A DNA stretch of 64,000 bases from Trichodelitschia bisporula (GCA_010356995.1 ML996693.1:248001-312000), one strand, 5' to 3'; shown: positions 10,843 to 23,372, counted from the stretch's first letter. Made by a program: numbers and translations. Notes: generated by a model not told the origin, from the sequence alone.

Positions 10843-11459
10843 TCTGCATGCCGCGATTGTCAGTGACGTTGTGGAACGGAAGAAAAAGAAATATATTCAG
10901 GCGCAGAACGGGCGGGGGTTGAGGGCTTACATGAAAGCGGCGATTTTTGGTTCGATCGCTCAAGCTCCCCGCGGTCGCGTGGGTTGGGTGGGTGGCTGGT
11001 TCGAGCTTGGAGCGGTTTAACGGCCGGCGGTGAGACGAGCTTGAGAGAGCCAGACTTAAGTGGAGGTATCACGTGCCAGGGGCAGGACTATGACGTCCAA
11101 TCACTCAGAACTTCACATCCGGAGGTTCGACCGGATGGAAGCGGGAGTCCTCCGAATTTTTGAGCAAAGATGTTCAGCTGTACTACCAGCTTCGAAAGCT
11201 CTGCTCATAGGGTAATATGCGACTCAGCGCTGCATATTTTGCAATATATGACCTGCGCCTTGAGGTACACAATCAACATTGCAAACCCCATTGCTTCATA
11301 CTCATACAGGTTCGACGGATGAACGTGGGGAGCTTGTTTCACCCGTGAGCCTAGTATGTACCGGGGACCTCTTCCCTTCGGTCGGTTCATACGCACATCG
11401 CTCAAAGCGGGACAGTAAGTCCATCTAAGGAGGTACACCTCGCCGCTCTACAACGATGC
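10843..11459. other. intergenic, mtHMG gene promoter
   Basis: A 617-nt gap between two minus-strand genes; it holds the mtHMG promoter and the PFD5 3' region. I see nothing else. Confidence 0.5.
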
Positions 11460-12042
11460 TCAAGCGCTTGCTTCAGCGGAACCCTCGCCTTGCAGAATCT
11501 TCTGCCGCAGCACTGCCGAGGAGTCAGTATTGGAGCGCCCGAGGTGGCCTCACACAAGGTCCACTCACCGTCCTCTATTAGCCTCAAATTATCCGATTTT
11601 CCCGCCACAATCTTCTCCAGGTCCACGAGATTCGTCTGCAGTTCCTTCACCTTGCCCTCATAGAACTCCTTCGCTCCGTTCCTGGACTTCTCCACGTAGA
11701 ATCCCGTGCCAACATCGACAATCACCTTCTCCGTATCCGCCAGCTTTCCCGGCACGTATAGGCTCGAGGTCAAGGGAACGAGAATGGTACGATCGGTGTT
11801 CTTTGACGCCAGACCCGTAGAGATGGAGTTCAAGCAGTCGCGGAACTTGGCTTGCGCGGTACGAAGAGACTGGAAAGAGCTGGTGAGGTGTTGAAGCTCC
11901 TCATCCAGCTGCTTCTTGAGTTGACTGAGCTGCGCGACGCTCAGGTCGGTCAGCTTCACTGCACTATATCAGCATACTGAGTGAGCCTGCGTAAAGAAAG
12001 ATTACCTGTCTGTGGGCCTGAGCCAGCAGAAGGGGTTGCCAT
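11460..12042 (-). CDS. GIM5: prefoldin subunit 5 (alpha type)
   Basis: Subunit of the hexameric prefoldin chaperone that hands nascent actin and tubulin to CCT. Exons are 12042-12006, 11958-11569 and 11512-11460; introns are 47 and 56 nt; 159 residues. The N-terminal helix is TVKLTDLSVAQLSQLKKQL; the beta-hairpin region reads ILVPLTSSLYVPGKL, TEKVIVDVGTGFYVEKS, a hallmark of alpha prefoldins; the second helix ends NLRLIEDVLRQKILQGEG. Both introns interrupt a Val codon after its first base. The first ATG (MATPSAGSGPQT) is supported because the spliced frame joins the conserved helix exactly. Confidence 0.93.
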
Positions 12043-12363
12043 GCTGATATATGTGTACTTGAGCTCAGAGTTCGCAGCAAAGAATGAGATCATGCACCCT
12101 ACCCCGCACGTGATGTCTAACTACCCCACCAAAATTTAGCTTGAGGTTGCGGGCCCCGCATCCCGAAACGGAAATCGGTGCGGAAAATGGCATGGAGCAA
12201 AATCCTGTATTGAGTACGCATAGTGCAGGCTATCATTAGCGACCCAGAGAGCATATGTATTCCATTTCCCCATTACTGACAATCGAGTAATCCGTACGCC
12301 ATAGCTAGAACTAGTCAACCCAGAGAAACGCTAGCGAAGACAATTGCACTTATCAGCCTCCAC
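12043..12363. other. intergenic, PFD5 promoter
   Basis: A 321-nt gap between PFD5 and the 3' end of the glycosylase gene. No feature seen. Confidence 0.5.
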
Positions 12364-13855
12364 TTAGCGCTTGATACGGGTAGACCTTCGCTGCCTCAAG
12401 TTCGCCGCCGGCTCCTCCTGCTTTGGTTTTTTGGTTGCTTTAGCTCGCGGTTCTTTAACTGCAGCCCCCTTCCGCTTCTTCGAATCGCCGTTTGATGTCG
12501 CCGCTGGCTTGCTCGCCTTCTGTGTGCGTACGAGTGTAGCTTTCTTCGGCTTTTCTTCCTCGGATTCCTCTTCGGATTCCTCCTCTGGCTCATCTTCGGA
12601 CTCCTCTTCGGACTCTTCATCGCTTGCGATGTCCTTACGCTTCTTCCCCTTGCTTTTAGGGACAGCCTTCGCCTTTTGGGGCGCCGGCTTCTTTGCCTGT
12701 TTTCCACGTGCCTTGGGCTTCTCATCCTCATCGTCATCGAGATCTTTCTTTTTGGGCGCTGGCTGCTTTGCCTGCTTTCCACGTGCCTTGGGCTTCTCAT
12801 CCTCCTCATCCTCCTTCTTGACGTCACTAGCAACAGCGCCGGTCTTTTTCTGTACGCTCAGGACTACCGCACTTGTCCGCCCGCCCACTTTCAAAAAAGT
12901 GATCTTCTCGCCGGTAGGAAGGGTGTTAGCATTCGTCTTGCCTTTGCTCCATCGGTAGTGCATTAACCCTTGATGTTTAGTAAAAGAGCCCGAAAAGGGG
13001 GATGTTCTTACAGCTCTTCGGGAACTGCGAGGAGTCTGCCAATGTCTCACAGGCCACCTGGCACACCTCGAAAAGAGCATCGTGCAACCGACCGATTTGC
13101 TCATCGTCAAAGGTGTTGCTGTACTGTTCGGGATGTATCTTGGCTTGATAGAGAACCTCGTCCCTTGATACACGTCAGCTTTGTCGACCGCCATTGTAGA
13201 TGATTGCCTTACCCGACCCAGTTCCCGACGCCACTGATATTGGCTTGGTCGAGGAGCAGTGCCTTGATGGGCACCTTCTTACTGTTGAGCTTCGTCTTCA
13301 GCCACTCGCGTGTAAGAATGTCTTTGTCGACGATGGGGTCTGGTCCGTTCTCCTTGAGCGGCGTCGTCTGCCTCATCTTGTCGGCATCGACATTGACGAG
13401 TCTCACTCTTCCCAACCTCCTCGGATCCACAAACGCGACCTGACAATCCGGGCTGCCCTCTATTTCCAGGATGAATTTCATGAACTTCGGCGGCCAGACC
13501 TTCTCCTCTTCCTTAACGGGGCGATAGTATGCCGTGTCGTCATTGGAGAATTTGATCCACCCCGTCATCCCGAGATGCATAAGCGGGTGCGGTGGTGAGT
13601 CCATCACCATCCAGAAGTATTTGCCTTGCTGGCGCACATCGACCACTCGCTTCCCGGTAAGTGCCTCCTGAAACTCTGCCGCCGAAGTGCCGCCCTTGCC
13701 GTAGACGATGGGATCATCTTCGGTTTTTATGGCGTTGATCGTGCGGCCGACTGTGTGCTTCTTGAGATAGTGAACCACGCGCGCGACCTCTCCGATCTGC
13801 GAAGGGTGAATTAGCGTTTAGGATAATAGAGCGTATTTCTCCGTACCTCGGGCAT
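12364..13855 (-). CDS. Fpg/MutM-type DNA glycosylase with long basic-acidic tail
   Basis: Base-excision repair enzyme of the formamidopyrimidine glycosylase/Nei family. Exons are 13855-13847, 13796-13213, 13163-13012 and 12968-12364; introns are 50, 49 and 43 nt; 449 residues. The first exon is nine bases, coding Met-Pro-Glu: Pro2 is the catalytic amine and Glu3 the acid after Met removal. Later come GKYFWMVMDSPPHPLMHLGM, FVDPRRLGRVRL and the H2TH core ALLLDQANISGVGNWVGDEV. The usual zinc finger is replaced by a zincless loop, LPTGEKITFLKVGGRTSAVV, as in plant and fungal members. Residues about 290-449 are low-complexity Lys and Asp/Glu, with a duplicated block (KPKARGKQAK twice, about 32 residues apart), ending RRSTRIKR; it may bind DNA or chromatin or carry a nuclear signal. 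Introns 2 and 3 end in CAAG, a weak acceptor context. Confidence 0.92.
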
Positions 13856-16349
13856 CTTGCCGGTTTGATGTTGCAGTGTTTAACTGAAGGAGTTGGCGTC
13901 TCGAGGGGCTGTGAGGGTCAAGCTTGACTGTGTTGAAAGGGCCAGCCGTCCAGGCGGCCGCGCCTCATCGCGGCGCTCTCCGCACTGGGTTCGCGTCGCA
14001 CAAACACGAGGGGTCACGTAATCATGTGGCGCCAAGGACGTCAGGCCATCCCTCTTCCCGACGGACGAAGCTGGCGAAAGCACATTTTAGTTCGAACACA
14101 TGGTCTTTTCTTTGGCATCTTCGCCCGCATCGAATTGAGTTTATGTACGGCTATGGAGAAGAAATTGACGGGAACTAACCACTTGATAGGGGGAAAGAAA
14201 TACCCAGTACATTCTAGCGGTCGAGTTTGTCGGGCTACTTTACTCTTCAGCTGCTGTGCTGGCTTAAACTTTACTTGGAAAACCCATCCCCGGAACATGT
14301 CAGTGGTCCGTGATTGTATGGGGGTGCATTACGATGGCCTGTGTCGCCAAAGGCCGAAGGACAAGCTCAACGCTTGAGTGTTCCCCATGCATCTCCCCAC
14401 CGGCTGTGTACGACGACATCAATATCAGACGCAACTTGGACTCATGGCCACCGCAGACCAAGCTGTTACTAAACGACCACAACCCTTGCAGTATCTGCGT
14501 TGCCGGACCAACTGCGGCAAACGTTGGCGGACTGTGTGAGACCGGCAAGGGACAGTGCTGATATTGCAGTTCATCACTTTCAAGATGAGATACGAGGTAT
14601 ATCGACCAAGAGTAGGTCACCGATCAGCGAAGACAGTCATTTCAGGTAGATGGCTGTTGCGGATCTGGCCCATTGCCTATCAGGCTTTGCACTGAGCATT
14701 CGCTGACCGGTTCGACACTCTGCCTTACATCGAGTCCGCTTGCGGCCTGCAGGAAGTCGGAGCAGCCGAAAGCGTCAGTTGGCTTGCGAAAGAGCCAGCG
14801 GGCCGCTCAGCTTCGTTCGAAGAGCATCTCGGGTGGTACAGACTATGCGACGTTGGGGCCATATGAGTATCACTCGGCTCCGCAAGGTATGGAGGCGATA
14901 AACAAGCGGTAACAAGTCTGAGCGTTCGTGAAATAACGCAAGACGTCGTGTATGCAGGGCGTTGTGGGGAAAGCTTGGCCGAGCCCAATGACTGCTACCC
15001 TGGCCATAGCCGCGAGCCGGGGACCGCACGCGGAGTGCGGGGGCGGGGTAGTCGATCTCCGTCAGCCATTTGGAGTAACTTTTCTGTGTGCTGGAGCCAT
15101 ACAGTGTATCGCGAAGATCTGCTTGTCAGCCCCACATGCATCACCTGAACCGCGTTGCACGGAGACACGACATGCTTGGGGGAAGCTAATCAACCAATGC
15201 CTAAGCATGCAACAGACACTGATGAAGACCCAATGTCGCGCAAGCCAGAATTCGTACAGTAGCTGACTGCCAACTTGGCACTGCGGTGCATCCATCGTGG
15301 CTGTCTTGAAGCATCATCAAGTGGTCTGAGAGATGGAGCAAGCTAAGGAGCCGAAGATATTGATGTCATATTGCTAAAGCCGGCTTCGGGAAATGGAACA
15401 ATTGGTCGACGCGCATGCCGATACATGAAAGAAGGATCTAGCTGTGCTTATTGTGCAGGGGAATTGACCGTACAGCGGAGCTACGTGGTTTTTAGTGCAA
15501 AGGACTAGAGGCACTCGAGGACGCCAACAAGGAACTTTGCCACCTGACCTCATACAGGGTAAGCCGTTGGCATACGGTTTACGTTGTGTGGCCTGGTCGT
15601 TTGAGCTAGGCGGCGGACTGGAGATATCTCCGCGATGATCCCGACGATCTGTCATTCGATGTAAATTCGCGCGTTAGGTGACGGGTCATGGACTTTGTTC
15701 GACTTCGGGTTGTGCGGGGGAAATATCAGGTGGTCCATGCATCTGCTGGGAGGTTACATACTTTGCAATCCCTGGCCCACGAGTTGGGCGCGAACGATCT
15801 GCAAGGCAGGCCGAAAAGCCAAAATGATTTGCCAATCAGACCATGTTTCCACGGCCGGCGAGTTTGGCTTCTCCGAGAGCAAGGCAAATAATGAGATTGT
15901 ACTCCAGCTCTTGTGAACCACAAAGCGCACACAGCCAAATGAAAAAGGCGGTGAATCGACAAAGATTTAACATAATTGACCGCTCCGTGTGATATATGTG
16001 TGTCAATCGCATGTGAAGTCACCAGAAAGCCCAATAATCAAGCGCACCCAACGCCAAACAAAAGCCCACTGCAGCTTCAATTACCCGCGCTGCCTAGCGT
16101 TAAGCGCATTGCAGTAACAGAGGGTTCCGCTCGGCCTAGACCATACGGTACAGGCCTGAAAAAATTAGGCTGGGGGTCAAAAGGCGGCGCTCCTACCTGT
16201 CGCCTTGCATATGCCGCCTTCCAAGTCTCCGCTTGAGCTGGGTATTAGCGACAACTGCGGGAGATTCCCGAAACGGTGCTTTCTGGATGAGGCTGGCTGG
16301 GTGCGGCCTGAGTACCTGCAGCGGCAAGTCACCTTGTCTGACGTGGGGT
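13856..16349. other. gene-poor stretch, 2.5 kb
   Basis: Lies between the glycosylase start and the VPS26 stop, both minus strand. All reading frames are short, overlap on both strands and show no family motif. Base composition is balanced, with no TIR, no LTR and no AT-rich RIP-like blocks. It may be long promoter sequence or hold a non-coding RNA; I cannot support either. Confidence 0.5.
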
Positions 16350-17539
16350 TCAGGCAGGTGTCAGCTCGGTATTCACCGGAGGGGGTGGTGTTAACCCTTC
16401 AGGCGCTTGGCGGAAGAGAACAATCTCGGACTGCTTAAAGTAGCGACGGGCATCTGCAGGCACCGGAATTAGTCACAGAGGCTCCTAACTGGTCGTATTC
16501 GCCACATGCCGAATAGTAACAGTATGTGACGTGACGTACCCTCGTCGATCAGAACCAAGCTAAGGTAGTACCGTGTTGAGAACCGCTTGTTGACCTCCCG
16601 GAAGGTGGGCGTGAGGTCAAAACCGCCAAGGAATAACCGTATCGGTATCGTCTCCCCTGTTCAAATGAGTATATGACCCGCTTGCTTCAGGGGTAGTTTA
16701 ATACCTCTCGATGGAGAACCATCCATGATCTGTGATCGGTCAATATCAGGAATTCGCCACAAGGATTGGGAACATACCTCGAAGCGAACCAGCGTCTCGC
16801 TCTCGTTGTACTGGTTAGGGGGCGCTCCTGTGGTCTCTCGCCGGATGATGGACAGCTCCATGTGCTTTATTTTCAAGCGCACTAGGAGGAAGTAGATACG
16901 CCCCACTATGACATCCTTGAGATGATATTTTGACTTGGAATACTCAAATTCGATGTGCAGGCAGTCCTCGATACCGACATCCATCTTGATGGAACTGTTG
17001 GTCTCTGGGGGAATCCGGTAGCTGTAGACCCAAATGTCTTTCTCGCGGACGACGTCCGCCATACGCCGAGAGACCGTAACCCGCAGGAAGTACCGTAGGC
17101 GGACATTGATGCCATTGTAAGCTTCGTACTGCTTCTCCACGTTCTTGAAGTTGAACTCGAATGTCTGAGGGTGTTGAAGCTCACCGGGGGCGGCGAGTTC
17201 CTGACCAAGAGAGAGGAATTCGTAGTGATTGCCGCGCTCAAAGTACATTTCTATCATCGGCGAGCCGAATTAGCCTGCTGTGCATGCGCCGGCGCAGACA
17301 GCGAGTTCCGGCTAGAGCTTACCGATAGTGCCGATGAACTGGACTTTGATTCCAGTGTGCTCTAGCCGCTTGCCATCCTTTGGACGCACAGTAATGGCGC
17401 CTTTGACCGACTCTCCATCCATGTACAAGGGAACCTTCTCTCTTCGGTTTTTGTCCTGCTTCACGTCCACCATAGGTCTATCGTCGCCATCCTCCAGCAC
17501 GATGTCGATGTCGACCGGGGTCGAAAAGAAGTAAGACAT
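16350..17539 (-). CDS. VPS26: retromer subunit Vps26
   Basis: Arrestin-fold subunit of the retromer cargo complex on endosomes. Exons are 17539-17323, 17250-16778, 16729-16705, 16656-16540 and 16453-16350; introns are 72, 48, 48 and 86 nt; 311 residues. It opens MSYFFSTPVDIDIVLEDGDD, then REKVPLYMDGESVKGAITVR and IKVQFIGTIEMYFERGNHYE. The core has FNFKNVEKQYEAYNGINVRL, then RYFLRVTVSRRMADVVREKD, and the C-terminal lobe IPIRLFLGGFDLTPTFREVN followed by RRYFKQSEIVLFR. Exon 3 is just 25 nt (IMDGSPSR plus one base). Length and motifs match the family end to end. In the same window are ESCRT-II VPS25 and a Vrl1-like protein; animal VARP is known to bind retromer (through Vps29). Confidence 0.95.
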
Positions 17540-20426
17540 GGTGATCGAGTGGTGCGCTCGTGCAGGCCGAGCGCTTTCGGTGATGGAGAAAGAGAGGTGA
17601 GTGCGATGCGATCGGTTGGTCAACGAGTTGGTTCACGCTTCGCGCTGCGCTTGACCTCCAGGAGCTCTGAGGTGAGCTGCCGCCGAGTTGCCAAGCATTG
17701 TCGTTGCCTTAAAAACATGACGCAGTCGGCCCGTGCTGTTCCCGATGTCTCATTCGCCGGCGGGGACGACGGAGACGACATAGGACCATAATCGCGGCAT
17801 TTCTTCACCAACCTTGTCGGAGAGTAGTCGAAATCCATACTCCGAATTATTCATCCTCAGCTGCAAGCATGCCCCATCGCGTTCGGGGCGGAGTTTCCGC
17901 GCGCACTTGTACCCAGGCTGGGCTCAATCGCTGCATATCCGTAATGAGCAATGCATCATGTGCCCGAGTCACACTTCATCCCACCGCCATCCCAACTCAA
18001 CGAACGCACGAACCTTTACATTGCATGCCTTGAGCTTGAGCCGAACTCCGTGCCGTAATCCTGCGTCGGTATCGAGTATGGAACAGGCGCTGGCGGGCTT
18101 TGGAAAGCTAGCCACCAACGAGCCATCAATATGCTAACGATATGGCTGCTTCACCTCATCGCCGCCTCATCTATGCTCAGCGCAGAGGCTCACTTCTTTC
18201 TAGTTTGAGACAATTGCTCATGATATCATCCGGTTTATCCAGGATGTAGAGATAAAGCCGAGGAGCATCGCACGCCCTACGAGGCACTTTCCCCCGTAAC
18301 CCTGAAGCTGACGGCAGGACCCACACCTGTTCTGCACCTGCAGTGGGGATAACGGTACTCTAAACTTCCAGGGCCCCACGTCGACATGTGCCGCCAACTC
18401 AACGACACTCAACCTGCGTGGCCTTCGCCTGGAGTTACCGTTAACAGTTTCTTGCATTCCGACATCGCCGCATCAAGGCGGAAGAAGGCAGGCTGTGGTC
18501 TCGTCGGATTTGCCTCACTGTTGGCTAGTGACGAATGACGGCCTCAAAGCAGCGTCAGCATCCAGCATCATTTGCAAAGCACAGCGATGGAGTTCAGGGG
18601 GACCCTACGATTGCTTACACTCTATCCTATGCCCGGAGGTCATCTGCGCAAAGCGGCGCGGTAGATTTGTTTGGCTGCACGAAGAAGGCCATGTCGAATC
18701 ACATCTGCAGAATGCCCAGCGCTCCCATCATCAGCCATGCCAACTAACCCAAGAAGAATTGCGGGGAACACACGAACGGTAGCGGCGCACGGCGGCAGAT
18801 GGGCGGGAGAGCCACGATAGGGACAGGGAGCGACAGGTACCTGCGAGTCCCGGCTAACGGGAGACAGGCTGGCTGGAACCGCCATATTCGGCTCCATGCA
18901 GCCAGGCCACGCCATCGTCCTGCGAGGCTTTGCTGCATGTATGTACGTACACTATTTTTTCGAGCTGCAGACCGCCAGTACACAAGGGAAGAAGCTGTTT
19001 CTGAGGCGTGGGGTGTCAAGGTTTCAACTACTTCTCGAAAGCCGATGGGCCTTGCCCGGAGTAGGAATCGAGATACAGGCTGAAGGAGAAGTGAAGTTAG
19101 AGGAGGCACGTCGTGGCTGACCGTTGGCGGTGGAACACGGGCCCTTTTCTTGGCCCCGCTCACATTACCTTTGCATTTCCGTCATCGCTCTCTTCTCTCT
19201 GTCTCTCTCTGTCTCGTCTCTCTCATCTCTCGCATCCCTCACGTGCGCTGTGCGCAGCACATCGACTTCGGGCTCAGCCCAACAAACCCCCACGCTCCGA
19301 TCGGGCAAGGATGACAAGTGCTGTGGAACCTGACAAGGAATAGGATAGGACCAGTGGATAGGACCGAAAAACCCTTCATCGGCAACCGTCACTCCCCCTC
19401 TCATTCCGCCCCCCCGCCGTCACCCCCGGTATGTCGTAGGTAAACTTGGACCCAAAACCCCCATATCCCACTTCCTCCAGCAAGTGACAAGTCGGCATTT
19501 TACTTCCTCCCCCACTCCCCGCCCCTTCCAGTCTCCACCCCCAATTCACTCCAAGCCAGCCATTTTCAGTTCCCGCTCAGTCCCCGCTCTCCCGCTAGAC
19601 CCCACTCCCTCTTCTCAGGCATTTCCATCCCCCTCGTCTCCGCCCCAACATCACCAATCACCAAGCCATTGGATCACCGAAGGGCTGTACGGCGCGCATG
19701 CTGCGAGTGCTCTCGAATGCGTACTGCCCGCTCACTCCAAGAACCAGCTTCCCCCTAGTTCGCTACATGCGAGTATTAGCCGCAGGTCTGCATTTAACCT
19801 ACCAATCCATTGCACCTAACCCAATAGCTCAATGGCACGACGCCACCGCCGAGCTCGCAAACCTTCTGCTTCTGGAACACCCGTGCTCGTCTCCGCAGTT
19901 ATGCGCCGCGTGCTTGCGGCGTGCGCGGGTGAGAGACATGTGGGCTAGCTGGTTGTTGCCAGTTTAAGCCTCCCGATTGCCTGCTTCTGAACCGGGGGCT
20001 CCGCTCGGCCCTAGCGTGACATCAGTGTGCCTGACCGCCCGATTTTGGTATGCTAATTGTTGCTTTTCCGCCTTCCGCCATGGCACCGGCCCCTTCGCTC
20101 GCGTGGGTTGCGCTTCTGTGGCGGGAAATCATTGCGTGGTGGAAAAGGAGATTTTTCCCGTGCTATGACACACTCGTTTGAACTTGACCTCATCTCGTGG
20201 GGCCTTTATAAGATGGCTGTACAGCCCGCCTTTTCGATGGTTCGTCATTCGACACATCGTGAACTTTGTCCAGAACCCTCAGCCTTCACCTGTCTTGGTC
20301 ATTTTATGTTCCTGTCATAGGGCTGAGACTCCATCTGACTCTGCCTCCGTTTGTCTTTGTTGACTCTTCACCCCGCTTCGCTCCTTTCACCATCACTCAG
20401 TCAATCGTCACTCGCAATTGCCTATC
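17540..20426. promoter_or_regulatory. long divergent intergenic region of VPS26 and gluconokinase
   Basis: A 2.9-kb gap with both promoters. It contains a CT microsatellite at 19187-19230 and C-rich sequence at 19380-19640. A TTTATAAG string at 20205-20212, 215 nt before the gluconokinase ATG, could be a TATA element. No reading frame shows family features. Confidence 0.45.
19187..19230 (+). repeat. CT-rich microsatellite
   Basis: About 44 nt of interrupted CT repeats (TCTCTCT with GTCTC interruptions) inside the long divergent gap. Such tracts are common in fungal core promoters. Confidence 0.8.
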
Positions 20427-21138
20427 ATGTTGAGCTACGGGCAAACACCGGCCTCTCTTTATGGCGCGCGCACCTCCATCCCCACATCCTCAAGCAGGTC
20501 GACGATGAAGCCAACGAGGACTCCCACGATGCCCTCCCACAGACACCTCTTCATCATTACCGGGCCTGCGGGGTGTGGAAAGAGCACTGTAGCAAAGTTT
20601 ATCGCCAATCAGTTTCAATATCCCTTCATTGAGGGCGATGATGTAGGCTTAACCATGGAGTTCGCCAAATTGATACTAATCTGTCTTGCAGTTTCATTCT
20701 CCCACGAACAGAAAAAAGATGTCGGAGGGCCATCCCTTAACGGATTCTGACCGGTGGGAGTGGCTCCACAAGTTGCGTGACGAAGCCGAAAAGGCTCTTG
20801 TGTCCGGGGCCTCCGGGGCCGTCTTGACGTGCAGTGCGCTCAAGCGCGCGTACCGCGACATCATCCGCGAGGTCAGCGAAAACGACCAAAACGTCCTCGT
20901 GCACTTTATCTACTTGAGGGCAACGCAAGATTTGCTGCTTCAACGCGTAGAGCAGCGTGAAGGCCACTACATGAAGGCCCATATGGTCAAGAGCCAGTTC
21001 GATATTCTCGAAGAGCCCGATGCTACCGAGCCGGACGTTTTGGCCGTCGATGTTCACGGCAGCAGGAACGATGTCCTGAGGCTAGCTGCCGAAGCGGTTA
21101 TGAGTGCCATCAAGCAAGATACTGAGCCGCGGTCTTAG
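20427..21138 (+). CDS. gluconokinase
   Basis: Phosphorylates D-gluconate to 6-phosphogluconate, feeding the pentose phosphate pathway. Exon 1 is 20427-20642, exon 2 is 20692-21138; the intron is 49 nt; 220 residues. The P-loop ITGPAGCGKST covers residues 45-54, then FIANQFQYPFIEGDDFHSPT with the substrate motif across the splice site, NRKKMSEGHPLTDSDRWEWL, ALKRAYRDIIR and the lid segment REGHYMKAHMVKSQFDILEE. The start used is the first in-frame ATG; an ATG at residue 27 or 35 would remove a Ser/Thr-rich leader of unknown value, and enzymes of this family usually begin near the P-loop, so the true start may be later. Confidence 0.9.
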
Positions 21139-21766
21139 TGCTTGAGTTCTGGGTTTGCTTTTTAGCCGTTCAGCATGGTATTGGGCGATGGCAGCGGGGG
21201 TTGAAATCGACTTCTTCGGTCGGCGCATGAGGCGTCAAACACGGGTATTTGGGAAAAGGGATACCTTATTGCTAAAATGGGGATATGGCGCTTGAGGTGA
21301 TGCTCGGGTTGTACGCATCTACGGCTTCGGTTATTGCAGACTCTGTACGCTTCGTCGACTCGGTGCAGCTTGAGGCGCTTCTTGCCACAGGACATCGGGA
21401 TGCCATGAGATCCGCAGTCATGGACTCGGGAAAAAGCACAAATAGATGGAAGCCCAGATGACAAACCAACATGGGATTGCAAAATCGTGCTTAGGAACAT
21501 GGACATCTTCTTATTGCTGTGAACTCGTCGTTAGGGTATCAGGTGCAGTTGCCCAGCAGAGCCGTGGTTCTGGGTCATGTACCGGTTTTGGGATCTAGCG
21601 CCCAAGCCACCCCCCCATGCTCCCCGCTTACCATCGGCTCAAGAGAATCTGGGGAAACGCGGCAAAGCCGTTCCTGGATATTTAGCGTTGCTGATGCCGT
21701 CTCCGCCTGCCACAATGATTTTCTTCCACCTCGACTCCCTGGAGACCTTTCGAACATTGCGCAGTC
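21139..21766. other. intergenic, E2 promoter
   Basis: A 628-nt gap between gluconokinase and the E2 gene, same strand. It must hold the E2 promoter; no distinct element seen. Confidence 0.5.
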
Positions 21767-23372
21767 ATGTCTTCTCATGGCGTTCGCAGTGTATACCACT
21801 CTCTAGTTTGCGCATCACATCCCGCTCAGCATGTCTCGCGGCGCTTCAGAAGCTTCTCCATCCCTCGTAAACAAACACCGCGTTCATTCCACAGCGCTGC
21901 ACGACTCGCCGTTGTGAAGCCGTACTTGCTCGCAGATATTGGAGAAGGTTAGTAGCTGCTTTACAACAGCATCTTGACGAACTGAACCTGACAAAGACAG
22001 GAATAACGGAATGCCAGATCATCCAGTGGTTCGTCCAGCCCGGCGCACGAGTGTCACAATTCGACAAGATATGCGAGGTGCAGTCAGACAAGGCGGCAGT
22101 GGAGGTAGGAGTGACCAACTGTCAATATAAGACGCGACGAACTGAACTAGGGCAGATAACATCGAGGTTCGATGGCGTCATCAAGAAGCTCTACTACGAG
22201 GCTGACGATATGGCGAAAGTGGGCAAGGTAAGCACGATACCCTCATACCCCGGGTTCCTTATTGATTGGGCCAGTAGCCGCTTGTAGACATCGACATACA
22301 AAATGAGCTTTCCCCAGAAGATGAAGCCCTTACCAAAGTCCCTGAAACTCAAAGGGCAGCTGAGACGGGCGCAGAAGCTTCGGGAAACGCGCAGCCGCAC
22401 CTGCAAACCGGTCCGCAAACAGGACAGATCTCCTTGAGGCCAGAGGACAAAAAGCCGGCGCCTACCGTTCCGTCAGGCAAACACAGAGCGCTTGCTACAC
22501 CAGCAGTACGACACCTCACAAAGCAACTGAACATTGTCATTACCGATGTCCCGGGGACAGGGAAGGATGGGCGCGTTTTGAAAGAGGATGTCCAACGCTT
22601 TGCGCAAACCCAGAACCAGGAGCCAGCTGATACATCACCAGGACAGTCACCAGTCATGCTCGGAGAAGACAGGACCATCCGCCTTACCCCGATCCAATCC
22701 CAAATGTTCAAGGCCATGACAAATTCTCTCTCCATACCTCACTTCCTCTACTCTGACCACATAGACTTCACCAGCCTCAATTCCCTACGTCGAACGATAA
22801 ACCGCGCCTCCCCACCTGCAAAACTTTCAGCACTTCCAATTGTCATGAAGGCCGCATCTCTAGCACTCTCAGCCTTCCCCGCTTTGAACTCTCACCTAGA
22901 CACCACGACCGATGCGGAGAAACCGATCCTCACACAAAAGGCTGCGCACAATATCGGCTTCGCAGTGGATACGCCGCAGGGTCTCTTGGTCCCAGTTGTC
23001 AAAAACGTGCAGACCTTCTCGATACTCGCGCTGGCTACTGAGATACTGCGCCTTAGCAATCTCGCACGGGATGGAAAGCTCACAACGGCGGACTTCAGCG
23101 GAGCGACCTTCACCATCAGCAACATTGGGAGCATTGGAGGCGGCGTTGTCACACCAATTATCGTTGCTCCCCAGGTAGCCATTCTTGGGGTGGGAAAGGT
23201 CAAAGTCGTGCCGGCATTCGCAGAAGATGGATCACTTGTGAAAAGAGAAGATTGCGTATTCAGTTTGAGCGCTGACCACAGAGTCGTGGATGGGGCCATG
23301 GCAGCCAAGTTTTCGGAGGCGTTGAAGAGATATTTGGAGGAACCGGGAGCGATGTTGGTATCCTTGAGATAG
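21767..23372 (+). CDS. branched-chain 2-oxoacid dehydrogenase E2 (dihydrolipoyl acyltransferase)
   Basis: Mitochondrial acyltransferase core of the complex that degrades Val, Leu and Ile. Exons are 21767-21947, 22001-22104, 22156-22227 and 22278-23372; introns are 53, 51 and 50 nt; 483 residues. Residues 1-47 resemble a mitochondrial presequence (Arg, Ser, no acid: RRFRSFSIPRKQTPRSFHSA). The lipoyl domain starts KPYLLADIGEGITECQIIQW; its lipoyl Lys is Lys91 in EVQSDKAAVEITSRFDG. A peripheral subunit-binding domain follows (RALATPAVRHLTKQLNIVIT, then GTGKDGRVLKEDV). The catalytic domain ends with SADHRVVDGAM: His453 and Asp457 are the active site. The motif DIGEGITE and one lipoyl domain point to the branched-chain E2 and away from pyruvate E2. 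Exons 1 and 2 meet inside the Gly codon of DIGEG. Confidence 0.93.

Noticed and set aside
13856-16349. Possible transposon remnant in the large gap
   Set aside because: No terminal repeats, no reverse transcriptase or transposase motifs and no RIP-like AT bias.
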